Source of the DNA: Phaeosaccion multiseriatum
Lineage: Eukaryota; Ochrophyta, other classes
Assembly (NCBI GenBank): GCA_965112735.1
Contig: OZ218958.1
Location: forward strand, 1,984,001 to 2,048,000
Direction of reading: 5' to 3'
DNA: 64,000 nucleotides
Both the position numbers and the translations under genes were made by a program. Below the pieces are notes generated by a model. That model worked only from the letters and a program-made list of their open reading frames with translations, was not told the DNA's origin and made no database searches. Shown in pieces: positions 1-12,907 of this stretch (positions are counted from its first letter, which is position 1; each line of letters starts with the position of its first letter).

Positions 1-3000
1 GGGGAAGGCCATCGCCGGCCGCTCTCTTCTCTGCGCACGACCCCCCACAAGAGCTCTCTGTCTCGAGACGCGCTCCTCCGAGCAGGCCTCGCCTCGCCCA
101 CGCTCTCTGTGAACAGCGAGAACACACACCTTTTGCGCTTCGAAGGAGGGCTTGTCGGTGGGCCCTGCTGCTTGGACGGATCGGCTTGCGTCCATCAGCC
201 GCAACAGCAACGTGCACGGGCAGACGCAGTAGTGAGTGGTGCCAGCACGGGCAACAGTAGCAGCAGTGGCAGCGGTGGGCCAAGCAGCCTAGTGGAGCTG
301 CTGAGGAGGGAGCTCATTGGGTTGGGTGCGGTGGCTACCCAATGCTCAGAGCTTTGGGTGCAGAACGCTCTACGCTGGGCGGCCTGGAAGCTTGCGGGGA
401 TGGAGAGGTCCTTCCCGCACGTCTTTGGGGGGCGTTTGCTCACTGGACCGCACGTGCTCAAGCGCCTGAGGTATCGCTACGAGGTGGAGTTCAATCGGGC
501 GCGGAGCTCCACCATCAAAGCAGGTATGTGTATGCATGTATGTATGTGTGTATGTTTGTGTCTATGTAAGCATGTTCATAGACCTGTAGGCATGAGAGGG
601 GGTGGGGTTGGGGGATGCCTGTCTTTGTTCAAGTCCTCTGCGATGCACTTGCTTCATTCAGTCTTCTCGTCCTTGTCCACCTCTCCGTTTCGGCTCCGCT
701 CTGCCACACACACACGTGCTGACGCCGTTTCCGTTGGACTTGCCTCTCCCCCTCCCCCTCCCCCTCCCCCAGTTCTGCAAGGGGACGCTGCTGCGTGTAA
801 GCTCATGGTCCTGTGCATCAGCCGCGTGCTTCCTCTACAGCTCAGTGGGGCAGGAGCAGGAGCAGGGGCACTAGAGGCACCCTCGTCACAGCAGCAGCAG
901 CAGCAGCAGCAAGGGCAAGGGCAAGGGCCTGTGGTGGTGGAGCTGACAGACGGGTGGTACCCGATTAAGGCAGTGCTGGATGAGGGGTTGAGCTTCTTCA
1001 TGGGCAAGGGTGTGAAGCTGCAAGTAGGGAGCAAGTTGGCCATCAGTGACGCTGTATTGGATCGCACCTCGACTTTCGCCCCCCTCCCTTCCATGTCTAT
1101 GGTGGGGGCAGCAGAGGATGATGCTGATGGGGGCGTTGCTGCCATGTCAGAAGCAGAATCCCGGAGACAGTGGGCTCAGACGTTCCCCAGCAGGTCTGTC
1201 CCCAAGCAGCAAACGACGTCATCAAGGCCCAAGACTCGACCACCGCAGCCTCCGACACCGACTGCCCCGGCCTCGATGAAGAGCGATGAAGGAGTCGACC
1301 CTCTTGAGGCGATGGCAGCAGAGGGAAGTGAGACACGCGGGCCCTGCTTGCGGCTCTCTCTGAACTCTACTCGCCGAGCCCGCTGGGATGCTCGCCTCGG
1401 CTTCGTGCGAGCAGGGCGTTCGTCTACTCCAGAGGGGGGGTTTGGAGCCTCGGGGGGCGCTGCTGCAGCTCACTCCAGCAGCAGGGACGAGCCGCTACCG
1501 AGGTGAGACTGGGAGCAGTATCTCTCTCTCTCTCTCTCTCTTGTGGACTCGCCTTTTTCTATTTGTGTATTTCCTCGCGGGCTTACAGTCTGTTCCCAAT
1601 TAACCTCTCTCTTGCGTTTCGCCACAGTTCTGATATTCATGTTGTGTGTGTGTGTGTGTGTGTGTGTGTGGATGGATTCCTTTGACACCAACTTCCCTGG
1701 CAGGGAACGGCGCTATATGGTGCCAAGCAGCACGGCGGGGGCTGGCTCTGGTGATGGCGCTACCGTCGTGAATGTGATGAAGGTGCCTCTCTGCTCCGTG
1801 GTGCCGGGGGCAGGCGTGGTGCCCTGCTGTGACGTGCTGGTGCATCGTGTGTATCCCATCATGTACGGCCATCGCTTTAGCAATGCGGCCGACACTGTCG
1901 GCAGCAGCAGCAGCAGTAGTGCTCGCTCTTCTGGGAAGCAGCAGCAGCAGCAGCAGCTGTTGGTGGTACAGAAGAGCAGCACCTTTGTGAGGCTGTCGGA
2001 GGCCGAGTATCTCTCTGTCAAGGGCGAATCAGAGAAGCTCTTGGAGACGGCTGTGGAGAAGATGATGCAGGAGGAGAGCGACGAGTGGATGCACGAAGAG
2101 GCCATCGAAGCTTTGACTCCTCTGGGCCAGGTGAGAACCAAGTCCCACTGCTTAAGTCATCACTCTGCATCCCATCCCATGCCGCTCTGCTGCAAGAGTT
2201 TCCTCTGCATTTACTTACCGAACCATTTTTTCCGTCTGGGATTTCGATGTGTCCCCCTCCTTCGTCCGCCTTTTGTCTTTCTCCCACCCCTATGCCCATC
2301 CATCAGCGCATGTTTGCATCCTCCGACCCCGCGTCTTTCATGGCCGACTTGAACCCCGAGCAGCAGAGGGAGGCACAGGCAGCAGCGGACAGGTATAGGA
2401 GCAAGATGGAGGATCTCCAGATGAGGGAACGGGAGAAAGTGGAAAAGTCGGTGCGGGCAAAGCATGAGGATGGACAGATGAGAGCGTCGGCTATGCTCAC
2501 ACTCAAGGTTAGCTGTAGTTGTGCTTGCGATGCCCCCCTCCCCCCCAACCAACCGACTGGCGCTGCTGGGGTAACTGGCGGCAAACAGGACGGAGGAGAC
2601 AAGCGGGAGGAGTGGAGGGAAGTACCCCCCGCGACGAAGCCGCCGAAGGGAAGTAGAAAGTGCCTCGCCCCCCTTACAGCCTTGCTCAACATTTGGGCGC
2701 CCCCCGAGCCCCTTCTTGTCGAGCTCAAGGAGGGGTCTCTGCTGCGGCTCTGGAGAGTGTCGGCAAGGGGCGGTGGGCAGGGGCCGCTCAGCATGCTGCA
2801 CCTCACAGCCAATCGCTCTGCGTGTGTGCGGGTGATGCGAACGCCCGCTGCTGCGCCTAGAGTGCTCCGAGGGTGCGGCTTCACTCCTCGGGAATGCGCC
2901 ACGACGCCTGTGTCCAATGGGGGAGGAGGAGGAGGAGGAGGAGGAGGAGCGAAGAGTGTGAGGCTAGTCCCGCCCCAAGCGTATGCGTCGGAAGGGAAGG

Positions 3001-4286
3001 AGCGGGAGGAGGAGGAGCTCACTCCGACGGTGGCTGTGGATGAGGGACTTTTGAGGGCAAGGCGGGTGGCGGAGGCAGGCGTAAGGGGACAGGAAATTGA
3101 CGTTGTTCTCTGCCTGATGAGAGTGGACAAAGTGCCCTGGGCGGGAGAAGGAGGAGGGTCAGAGACAGGCTCAGCAGGAGACTTTCTGTTCCGGCTGTGG
3201 TTTACCTCCTCCAGCGGGGCCCTAGTGCGGGTGGAGAGACGCGTGATCTGTGGCTTGGTGGCGCACGTCCCCATTCTCCGCGGGCTACCAGGCTCCTGCT
3301 GGGCTCTGTCCAATGTGGAAGTGAGCGCCAGCGATGGGAGGAACAACACCGGCAGCAACAGAGAGGCCACTGGGTTGCGCCCGCTCAGGCATTGGATGCC
3401 CTTCCTTGCGGGGCGCTGGGCCGAAAGGACCACCGCGACGACGGGGGGGGGAGGACCGGCACATCTCCTGGGCCCCTTGAGGGATCTGCAGGCATGGTGC
3501 AAGACCCCTCGGGGAAAGGAAGGCGTGGCCCGCTCTATTGCAGTGTTCCAGGCTGCCTCCTGCTGGCAGGCTGCCGCAACAGGGGCAGCACCGGGGGTGG
3601 GGACTATGCCTGTCGCTGGCTACCCGCACTTCTTGCCCGCACTCGCAAGCGCCGCGAGCACGAGTGGAGGAGGCGGAGTGCCACTCGGAGGTCTGACAGC
3701 AACAGTAGTGGGGCGGGTGGTGGCTCTGGAAGTGGTCCTTTGCCCCCTGCACCACCACCACCACCAGCAGCAGCAGCAGCAGCAGCAGGAGGAGGAGGAG
3801 GAGGAGCGGTGGCAGCAGCAGAGTGCGCAGGAGCGAGAGACGACACTGTTCGCGGCAGAGGGAGGGCATAAGGAGTTGGAGAGCGAGAGCAGGCTGTGCC
3901 TATTTCTAGACAACGGCGCGAGGAGAGTGCCGGTTTTTTTGGAGGCAAGTCAGCTGCCAGAGCTTGTTCATATGCTGTCTGAAGGCGGCGTCAGACCGAA
4001 GGAAGCGCGGCTGCTCCTCGCCCAAGCCGAGGAGAAGCTCAAGAGTCAAGGAGGGGGAAGAGCAGCAGCAGGAGGAGGAGGAGGAGGAGGAGGAGGAAGA
4101 GGAGCAAGCCGCTCGGAGGCCCTCTGTGGAGGTGTGTTGGCGACGGCATTGGAGGTTCAACTCGACTTGGTGGCGAGGCAAGGTCAGGACAAGCGGGGGG
4201 GGGGAGGGGAGCTGTGGCTGCAGAGGGTGCAGGCTGTGGACAAGAAGAAGCGAGTGCAGAGCTTGCTACGGACGCTGCTGAGGTAG
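1..4286 (+). CDS. BRCA2: BRCA2 homologue, C-terminal DNA-binding region (5' partial)
   Basis: Homologous-recombination mediator that in other eukaryotes loads RAD51 on ssDNA; nuclear. Frame 1 is open to the first base, so the gene starts upstream. Proposed exons: <1-523, 773-1502, 1704-2130, 2307-4286 (1219 codons seen); all junctions are GT-AG and phases agree. Order of domains: helical domain with the family signature W-x2-N-x2-RWxxWKLAxMExxFP (about 340-410), OB1 with ELTDGWYxIKAxLD (about 940-990), the N-S-T-R-R-A-R-W block (about 1360-1390), OB2 start with C-D-V-L-V-H-R-V-Y-P (about 1827-1860), an Ala/Glu/Lys helical stretch like the tower (2340-2500), OB2 resumption with I-W-A-P-P-E-P (2690), and OB3 (about 3090-3560). 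Poly-Gly, poly-Gln and poly-Glu runs expand the linkers. An additional 81-bp in-frame intron (2508-2588) is possible. BRC repeats, if any, lie outside the window. Confidence 0.85.
524..772 (+). other. Intron of BRCA2 homologue
   Basis: Begins GTATGTG after AAAGCAG and ends in a C-rich tract plus AG just before 773. It is 249 bp, divisible by three and without an in-frame stop, so naive translation reads through it. The flanking codons join helical domain to OB1 exactly where other BRCA2 proteins are continuous, which is the reason for calling it an intron. Confidence 0.75.
1519..1671. repeat. TC and GT microsatellites in BRCA2 intron
   Basis: A (TC)n run lies near 1520-1541 and a (GT)n run near 1642-1671, both inside the proposed intron 1503-1702. 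Simple repeats only; no function inferred. Confidence 0.8.
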
Positions 4287-4582
4287 AGAGGCGCTTTGCC
4301 ATACGCACACGGGCGTGCCGGCCGGGAAGGGGAGGCAGAGAGAGATTGGAAGAGAGGGAGAAGTGTGGCGGGGAAAGGGAGAGAGAGCGAGCAACGCAGC
4401 AATCCCAATCCCCTCCAAGTGTATTATACAATGTACAAAACGGAGCGCATACAGGCGCAAACAAAGCTCCCCCCCCCCCCAACACTCTCCCTCCCTCCCC
4501 CTCGTGTTGGGTGGGTCATTAACCAATTCTCCTTCCACTCCTGCTGTATGTCCAATTCGCAAAAACGAGCAACACGGTCTGT

Positions 4583-7500
4583 CTAATACCGCTCTGCGAG
4601 GATATTGACGAAGAGGGCGGTCCACCCTGTGAAGGGGTGACTTCGTTGACCCCGGCCTGTGGAATCGCTGTACTGCTCCCAGAAGAAGCCCGTGCGGTGA
4701 TACTCCTTCAGCACGGTAGAGAGAATGTTGTGGCGCAGTTCCGAGTAGGCTTGGGAGAAGTCCTGAGCCAGATGACCGAGAGGACTACCCGAGGCTGTTG
4801 CTGCCTCTGTGTAGTGATGCAAGGCTGCACAGGCCAGGTAGTTGATGTTGATCCAGATGAAGCCTCTCCAGTACGGCTCAAGAGGGGAGGGAGGTAGTGA
4901 GGGGGGGAGGGAGAGAGGGAGTGAGGGAAGAGAAGTGCTACGTTCTTTCTCAATCGTAATGCATAGCAAGAACGAAAGAGCCATACCAAACAAAGGGCCA
5001 CACCACACACACACACCACCATGTACACCGACACCACCACAGCACTCACTCACTACTCACTTCATCTCCCGGGTTGTTGGCCTTTTGGTAGTAAGCATCG
5101 CCTCTGGAGAGGGAGCGCAGGCCGTAGGGCGACCACAGCTTGGCGGGGTCTCTAAGGTCCCTAAGAAGCAGCGGCAGGCGAGGGTGGTCCACCGGCAGCA
5201 CCTTGAGCAGCAGAGGAAACAGGCTCACGTAGCCTACGTGGGCGATGTGTTGGACTGAGGACAGCTCGAAATCTCTCTCGTCTGAGCTGCCGTGGTTGCT
5301 TTGTTGTTGCTGCGTTAAGTGCCATCGCTCTCTGGTGGACAAGCCTCCTCTGCCGTCGCCAAGGGGGTAGAGAAACCGCGGGTGGTCTGCGGGGCATCGA
5401 ACTCGCTGCCTCTGGAGATCTTCGATGGGCACTCCAATCTGAACCGTCGAGCCGCCCCCCCTCCTGCCGCCGCCTTGTTGCTCCTCTGCCTTACCGCAAG
5501 CCACCACTACCTCGCTCACAACAGCGGCGGGGCTGGGGGGGGGGGGACGGGAGGAGGGGAGAGGAGAGAAGGGGAGAGGAGAGCAGAGGAGGGGAGGGGA
5601 GAGGGGAGTAGATGAGAGGAGATGAGGGGAGACGAGGGGAGAGAAGAGGAGAGGAGATGAGAGGAGAGGAGGACGGGGGGCGGGGTGGTGGGGTTGTGGG
5701 AGAGAGGGGATGCAGAGGGGGCGGCAATGAAAAGTGGTTAGAGACGGGGAGTGGACGTAGGGGCTCCCTCTCTGCTCTTTCTGATGCGAACCATATGGGA
5801 GGGAAGTTGCACCACACACACACATACACGCACACACATACATGCACACACATGTACACAAATAGACACGCACGCACTCATACACACACACACCGCTACC
5901 CACACACGGACACACACTAACACACAAAACACACAAACACCCCCCCCCCTATGTATGGAGACAAGTCACCTGCTGAAGTCTCTCCCCACATCGAGATACG
6001 CCTGATGCTCGTCGCTCCAGTGCACTCGGTCTAGCAGCGCTGTGGCCTCAGATGCCATGGCCCCGAAGTCGGGATACTTCCCTCCTGCTCCTCCTCCTCC
6101 TCCTCCAACCCCCCCACCCGCTTCATCCCCTCCAACCTCCCCACTCTCCTCCCCCTCTTCAAGCGCTCTCTGTAGCCTGGCCATGACCTAACCATTCGAC
6201 AACAAAGGAGCGCGCGGTCAAAGAGTGGGCAACAACGGAGTGGGTGGCATACAGCAGGGACGTGACGGAGGTGAGGACGCAATGGAGAGAGGGGAGGGTC
6301 GACAGGTGGCTTCTGGATCGTCCCTCGACTATACCCTACGTTTGGCTCTGCCCTTGCCCTTGCCCATATACCCCTCCCTCCTGAATGTCCTCCCTCTCGT
6401 GTCACACGCACACACACACACACACCGCACACAATTACGTAGTTCTTAGATTGATTCCCATATGTCAATAACTACTTCTCCCTCGCTCCTATACCTTGCA
6501 ACTGAGCACTACCCAGCAGAGGAGGTCGACATTGCGCTCCTCCTCCGTCGGGAAGTGCGCTCTCGGGTAGTCGTCAAGCCCAGACGAGAGCGTCAGAGCG
6601 TTCAGTCGGTCGTCCTGTTACAGTCCAGGGTGAGATGGAAGAGAGACAGACAACGAAGCAGAGGAAGGAGGAAAGGGCGCGTGCAACATAGAGAAGTATA
6701 AATCGAGCTTGTGAGTCTTTTTGCTGCCATGTCTGCCATGCGCGCGCGCGTGTGTGTGTGTGTGTGTCTGAGTGTGTGTGTGTAAGTGTGTATGAGTGTG
6801 TGCGTGTGAGTACGTGCGTGAGAGTGCGTGTGCGAGTGCGTGTGTGTGTGTGGTACCCCACCCCCCGCCCTCTAGCCACGTCCAGTGCCCCTCAAAGCCA
6901 AGCATACATACCTGCGGGTCTCTTCCTCTCCACAGAAATCCGCCGAATGGGCCTCCTCCTTCCCCGGTGGCTGTGGGAATAGTCAAAGGCAAGAAAGAAG
7001 CATGCATGAGAGAGAGCAAGAGAAGGGGCGTCAGACCGCGCCACTTAGGGGGCGGGTAGGAAGCCTCTGTTTTTCTCTGGCTCCTTCTATCATACATACA
7101 CCTCTGCCATCCGAACAAACACAGAGCACAAGTCAGAGAGAGGGAGTCGAAGTCACAGCCACCTCACACCTCACTCACCCCTCCCCTGTCACTGACTGAC
7201 CTGCGCTCTCTGGCTGCTGTGTGAGAATGAGCCATTGCACCCATTCGCTCAGTGCAGGCGCTGCGGCTCTCAAAAAAGCGCGAATCTTCTCGGCACTTTC
7301 TCTTTGCTGCTGCTGCTCCTCGTCTCCGTGGACGTGGCTCCCCTCCTCCACTCCCCCATCCTGTTGTGTGTCACCCCTCTCTAGTGAGGGGTGCGCATCC
7401 AAAAGACTCTCTACAAGGAGGAGTAAGGTCGGAGGATTGGCCACTTTGGGGTTTTGGGCCACAAACTCTGCGGGCACTCGCCGCCGAGCCACTTCTCCCA

Positions 7501-10499
7501 GAATCTGCTCTCTGGGGATCCAGCCTCCCGCGCACCCTCCTTCTTCTTCTCCCTCTTCCTCCTCCTCATTACTACTGCTGCTACTCGGGGGCGTGTGCCT
7601 GTGTAGCAGCCCGAGCCAATGACCGAGCACATCCATTGTGATGCCGCTGTCCCACTGCGTGACTAGGAGCTGGTGGAAACCCTCGTCCCACAGAAACCCT
7701 CTCGGAAAGAAGCTTCTCGAAGGAACGCAGGAGAAGAGCGACGCACGGAAGGAGGAGGCCTGTTGCCCCTCCCCGCTGCTGCCAGTGAGCTTGGACTGGC
7801 CGTGGAAGTACCCCACACCTGGGCATGACGCAAACAAGGCACGCAGAGAGAGCACAGGGAGGGGTGCGTGCGTGTTGATGATGGGCGGGGGTTCAGAATA
7901 GAGAGACAGAGAGGGGAGGCCGCGAGAAACAGGGAGAGCAGGAGCGATGTATTGAGAGACCGACAGAGAGAGAGAGACGAAGGGGGAGTTGGCCGTGATT
8001 CTACAGAGGCGAGGTGCAAGCAATACAATGCCACGGGGCGGCCGAAGGTTTAGTTGGGTGGGTAGTATCGCCCTCACTCTGACCCACCCACGCACGTACC
8101 TCCAAGCATGTTTCCAATGGCAGCCTTGGCCGCCGCGATGTCCTCTGGCGCCACCCCTTTTCTCTCCAGGCCAAACGTGGCCTCAAACCTCTGCGAATAT
8201 TCCTCTTCCGCCTGAGCGGTCCACTGCTGCACTCTATCCGCCAGCAGCAGCTCCTCCTCCTTCTCCTCCCCCCCCCCCTCATCTTCCTCCCCTTTGCTGT
8301 GCCTAGATATGGCAAAGTCGATGGAGAAAGGCATGACACCTGTGACCTGGATTACCACCACGTTGGACCTGTCTGCCACGCTGTTGGAGAGCAGCTGGTG
8401 CTCCTGTTCCTGTCCCTCTTCGCTCTGAGTCCCTCCAGCCCCGCGCTTCGGGCTGCGTCGCTTCTTCTGTTCAGCAGCGCAGCACAGCAGATGTATAGAG
8501 TTCACTTCGTTAGCGTCGCTCCTCCCGTCTGACTCCATTCTTCCGTAACAGCTGTAACTGCCTCCTGCCTGCCCGTCTTGCGCCAAACAAACGGCACGCC
8601 GATACCGTACCTGCTCTCTCTCCCGGAGAAGCTTGTCCATGTCCGCGAACAGGACGTCGGCGACTCCTTCATATCGCACCTCCAGCCCTCTTCGACGCCC
8701 CTCTCCCTCTCTCTCTTCCATAGCCGCCCCCGAAGTGGCTGAGAGATGCAGCGAATGTGTGCCTGGGGTGGTGGGGTAGAGAACGAACAATACAACACAC
8801 AGAGGAGGAGAGGACGGCCGCCAATTAGTCACGCGCCACGCATATTAGCTTGGTAGAGGCTTGGTTTTGGTATCCGTCAGTTAAGCCCAGCCCCCCCCCT
8901 CCTCTTCCTCCCTTCGCCTCGAGTCCAATCGACGAGCTGTCGCTCTTGCGTCTTGTGTATGTTTACTGCCCAGACGCATTGCTCAGACATGGGGCTAGCT
9001 GGTGACGTGAGCAGCGACGCAGAAAACATCCATACGCGCGTGCAGATGGGCCACAATCACTAGCGATCCATTCCCACTACGATACGATGCACACACATAC
9101 CGAGGCTTGCGGTGTGTGCAGTTGCTCGTATTCGATGAGCCCCTGGGCACTCTTTCTCCTCCTTCTCGCCGTCTCCCTTTCCCTCTCCGTGCGGCCCTGT
9201 ACACACATCACAATCACGGGGGCCCGCCATGTCGACCCGGAGACCGCGTGCGGCTCCCCCCCCCGTTGCCAAGCTCAGGCACCCTCTCCCCGCCTGCCCA
9301 GCCTCTCCGTCGCAATCTATTCCAAAGTACAGATATAGAGACCCTACTCTGTCCTTCTCGCTGCCCTCGTCCTCCGTACCCACGGGGGAGGCTTGGATGC
9401 GGCTGGCGAAGGCAAAGCCCTCCGCTGAGACTGGCACAGTCTGCGCGACAGAAGAGGAGGAGCAGCACAAGGAGAAGAAGGGGGGGCGGGCGGCGAAAGA
9501 GAACAAAGAAGCGCAGAAATGCTTAGTAGGCGGATGCTTGAGCGGTGCCCTTTGCGCTGTGCTCTCATCCACTGCCATCCCCTACCTGCAGATTTTTGGG
9601 CTTGACCACGACAGTTGTTATCTCCATACCATTCTCGTGGTCCGAGATGGTCTGATTCCCATAGCTCCGCCCGTCGTGCTCGTGCCAGCCGTACCTAGAG
9701 TGGAGGGGGGTGAGGAGGGAGGGAGGCGAAAAAGAGAGGACACTACAGGGCTTGGACAAGGCAGAGGAGCGAGAAATCGGCCTTGATTGAGGCAAGCAAA
9801 GCTCCGCTGGAGAGAGGAAAGCTCCCTCACTCACCTTTGCAGCCCATCCCCTTCCTGCGCGTCGTGTCTCCAAGGGCCCTTCCTTGAGCCGCCTCGGGCT
9901 TGTTCCCTGTGCCAAAGCAAGCCCCCTCCAATGTAATCGGGACTAGTTCTCGTCTTGAAGCCGTAGTATACGCTGGGTCGGTACGTTCCCCAAAGCAGGG
10001 ACGTGTTATGCGACGCTGAGAATGTCTGCAGCAAGCCAGCCCCTGCAGGATGAGGAGACGTCCAGCCCGTCTCGCTACCTTGAGAGGAGTGACATCTCAG
10101 CAGCCCTCTCGCAGCACCCCTACCGCTGTTGCGGCTCCTCGAGAGACGCGTGCCGCCGTAGAGATGATCTCCTGCGAGCATTGCCTCGAACGCAAATGCT
10201 TCCAGCCCTCTGCTCACGGCACCTCCTCCACCAGGGTCCTGCTCCTGCCCTCCAGGGAACAGAAGGCTCAGGCCCAGCCCCCCCACAGCCATCACCCCCA
10301 GAGCACTGGCCACTCCTGCTCCGGCCATGATGGCGCGCTTCCTGACGCGCTCCCTGGACTTGACCTTTCGCTTGGCTTTGGTGCTGAGGCTGCCGTGGGC
10401 CCCTGCGAAGGAGCCAAAGCCGCCTTGTCTCTTGCCATTTTTACCGTCGTTGCTGCTGCCGCTGCCTCTGAATCTCGGGGGTTTCGAGGCCCCCACCAT
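4583..10499 (-). CDS. GCS1: Mannosyl-oligosaccharide glucosidase I (GH63), ten exons
   Basis: ER type II membrane enzyme that removes the terminal alpha-1,2-glucose from Glc3Man9GlcNAc2 on nascent glycoproteins. Exons on the minus strand: 10499-9835, 9694-9586, 9440-9101, 8762-8100, 7818-7201, 6970-6912, 6614-6495, 6187-5970, 5514-5061, 4876-4583; phases agree at every junction and give 1179 residues, longer than the usual 800-850 because of Glu, Ser and Gly runs. N-terminus: basic tail then one hydrophobic signal anchor. Family blocks in order: L-L-W-G-T-Y-R-P (N-terminal sandwich), YGWxxHDGRSYG, [27 protein letters not shown] (active-site block), [35 protein letters not shown], and F-W-E-Q-Y-S-D near the end. 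Start chosen at the Met before the basic tail; an upstream in-frame Met is less likely. The start of exon 9 and an in-frame insert in exon 4 are the least certain parts. Confidence 0.92.
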
Positions 10500-10685
10500 A
10501 TATACACGGATTTCTTTGCGTTCCCTCCTACCTCCTTTGCACTTAGCAGGGATTACAGGAGAGAGAACAGCGTGTGTGTGAGGAGGGGACAGAGATCGGA
10601 TTGATGATAGGTGTAAAGCAAGAAAACATGAGGTGCTGGAAACCGCTGGGGAATAAATCAATTAACTCAAATCAAACAAGCAAAC
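10500..10685. promoter_or_regulatory. Shared divergent promoter region, GCS1/IWR1
   Basis: The 186 bp between the start codons of the minus-strand glucosidase gene and the plus-strand Iwr1 gene must hold both 5' regions. I see no clear TATA box or other named motif; the bidirectional role is inferred from head-to-head layout alone. Confidence 0.45.
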
Positions 10686-12907
10686 ATGGCCGGAGTGCCG
10701 GCGAGTGTGGTTGTGATCCGCATCAAGCGAAAGAGGGATGAAACCCCTCTGGACTGTCTGCTCGTGTCTTCAGCAGCACCGACGGCCACAGCGCAGGCGC
10801 CAGGAGCCAGCAGCCGCAAGAGGCCTAAGCTGACTGGACTCGAGGGACTGATGAGCGGCCTCCTGGGCGCAGAGACGGCTGGGGGAGGAGGATCATTTGG
10901 GGCGGGCGGAGGGGGGTTATCACCAGCAGCAGGGGAGGAGGGATCAGTGGCAAAAGCCAGTAGTCTCCATCAAAATCACTTGCTCTTCACTCGTGTGGGC
11001 GTGGGCACAGGCAAGCAGGAGCACCCCGAAGAAAGACCTGGGGGGGTCCCTTCAGCAGGTGCTGCACGAGGAAGAACTCACTTGATGGAGGTGGGTCGCA
11101 GAAGAGCTCGGCTGCGGCAAAGGGAGGCAGAGGACCCCGCGGATACGGACAGCAGACGGGCGAACAGAGGTGCGGAGGAGGCACCACCAGCACCTGACGC
11201 AGCAGCAGGCAGCGATGCCAAGGTCACTGTATCTGTAAATCACAGCCACGGCGACAGGGTCCACGTTATAGATCTCATGATGAAGGGTGCCCCTGCGGCG
11301 GCTGCTGCGTCACCTGCCACCCCACAAGGAGCAGAAGCGTCGCCGGAAGGCACGAATAGACGCAGCAGCAGCCGCATAACCTGCAATGCTACGCCTGCGG
11401 CTTCTGAGCTTGTGCTCAACCCCATGGAGCGGCTCATGGACGAGGCGATTGCGGCCACCTTTTGCAGCGGGGACTGCACGCCCCTGGACAGCGCGTTGAG
11501 GGTAAGGAAGGAGGGGAAGCAAGATGGTGGTGCTATTGCTCGCTCCGCCGCTCGTGTGCGCGCAAATCTATGTGTAAGCTACTAATGAAATCCTGCTGCT
11601 ACTGCTACTGCTGCTGCTGCTGTGTAGATGGGCGGGCAGGTGGACTACCAAAGACGAGGCTCGGACTTCACAACGGCGCTGATGGCTGCAGCCAACGCGG
11701 GCAACCTCCACGTTGTTGCACAACTCCTCGCCAAGGTCGGTCGATCGGTCACCTGAATCCACGGGTTGCGTTGGCCTGCTGCTTCCTTCCTCAAATCCCC
11801 CCCTCCCTCCTTGTCCTCTCCTCCTCCTACCTCCTCTACCTCCAGGGCGCCAATCCGTCGCTCGTGGACATGAATGGCAATGACGCGGGGGATGTTGCGT
11901 TACGCAAGGGGCACATGGAGGTACTCAAGGTCCTGCAGAAGGGCGTCGCGTCCAGGGGGCGCTGGGGCAGCGGAGGCCAAGCAGAGGAAGGAGGAGGGGG
12001 GAGAGGGAGGGGCGGGGCTGGGGGGGCTGAGTACTCCGGCATGACTGCGGGTAGTGCAGCTGCCCACGAAGGATCGGTTCTTGAGGCAGAGTACGTGTAT
12101 GATCTGTACTCTTTCACGCCCGGTGCAGGCACAGGTGTGGGGGGGGGGCTCACGGAGGGGGGGGGGGGGCTTGCACCGCACTCCACGGCGGTGGCGGGGG
12201 GAGGAGCGAGAGACGGTGCTGGGGGGGGTAGCCATGACATGGACCTGGATAGCGTGGGGCTGGCCACAGTGAGCCTGGAGGGTATCGAGGACAGCTCCAC
12301 AGCGGCGAGGGGAGGAGGAGTAGAGGGGGGAGGGGGGCAGGGGCAAGGGCGAGGCAGGAGTCTTCTCCGAGGCTTGGATGGATTGGAGTTGGATGAGGAT
12401 GAGTACGAGTGGGACGGGCTCATGCGTTACGGACGAGAGGACGACGATGATGATGATGAAGATTCAAATGCAGAGGACTTTCATGGCAACGACTACCCAG
12501 AGGACGAGTATGACGGGAGTGGGGAGGATGACGGGGAGAGGCCGGCTCGGGGAGGAAGAGGAGGAGGAGGAGGAGGAGCAAGGCTCGGGGACGGGTCTCA
12601 GCACGCGAGCGATTGGAGTGGGGATAGCAGCGACGAAGAGGGTAGGGGGCGCTCGCCTTTTTCGGTAGGCAAGGGAAGAGCAGGAGGGACCAAGAGGATG
12701 CAAATGCCCGGGGAGAGGCCGCGGGGAGTAGGGGGGGAGCATGGGCCTGCCCTTGTGTGCTGTAGCCCACGGGGGGATGCAGGAGAACTGGGCCTGGAGG
12801 CGGAGGCGGAGCACCTGGAGTGGATGAACTACAGCGCGGGGGATGAGCGAGAGGGGTACACCTTCTTTGCGTACAGCAGCAGCAGCAGCGGCAGTGGCGA
12901 AGAATAG
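10686..12907 (+). CDS. IWR1: Iwr1/SLC7A6OS-type RNA polymerase II import factor with internal ankyrin repeats
   Basis: Iwr1 family proteins escort assembled RNA polymerase II into the nucleus. Exons 10686-11501, 11628-11735, 11846-12907, GT-AG and in phase; 661 residues. Family evidence: N-terminal V-I-R-I-K-R-K-R-x4-P-L-D-x-L-L-V block, a mid N-P-M-E-R-L-M-D-E-A-I helix, and the C-terminal signature E-Y-V-Y-D-L-Y followed by an acidic D-S-N-A-E-D-F-x-G-N-D-Y-P-E-D-E block. Between N- and C-terminal Iwr1 parts sit about two ankyrin repeats (T-A-L-M-A-A-A-N-A-G-N-L-H-V-V-A-Q-L-L; then G-A-N-P-S-L-V-D-M-N-G-N-D-A), encoded by exon 2 and the start of exon 3. Long Gly-rich and Glu/Asp-rich linkers follow. 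Human and yeast members, as I know them, lack the ankyrin part. Confidence 0.83.

Noticed and set aside
3197-3871. Second ORF overlapping the BRCA2 exon
   Set aside because: Out-of-frame reading of GC-rich coding DNA; the BRCA2 OB3 motifs lie in the other frame.
8833-9060. Separate small gene between exons of the glucosidase
   Set aside because: Falls in the intron between exons at 9101 and 8762, whose phases agree; no independent coding signal.
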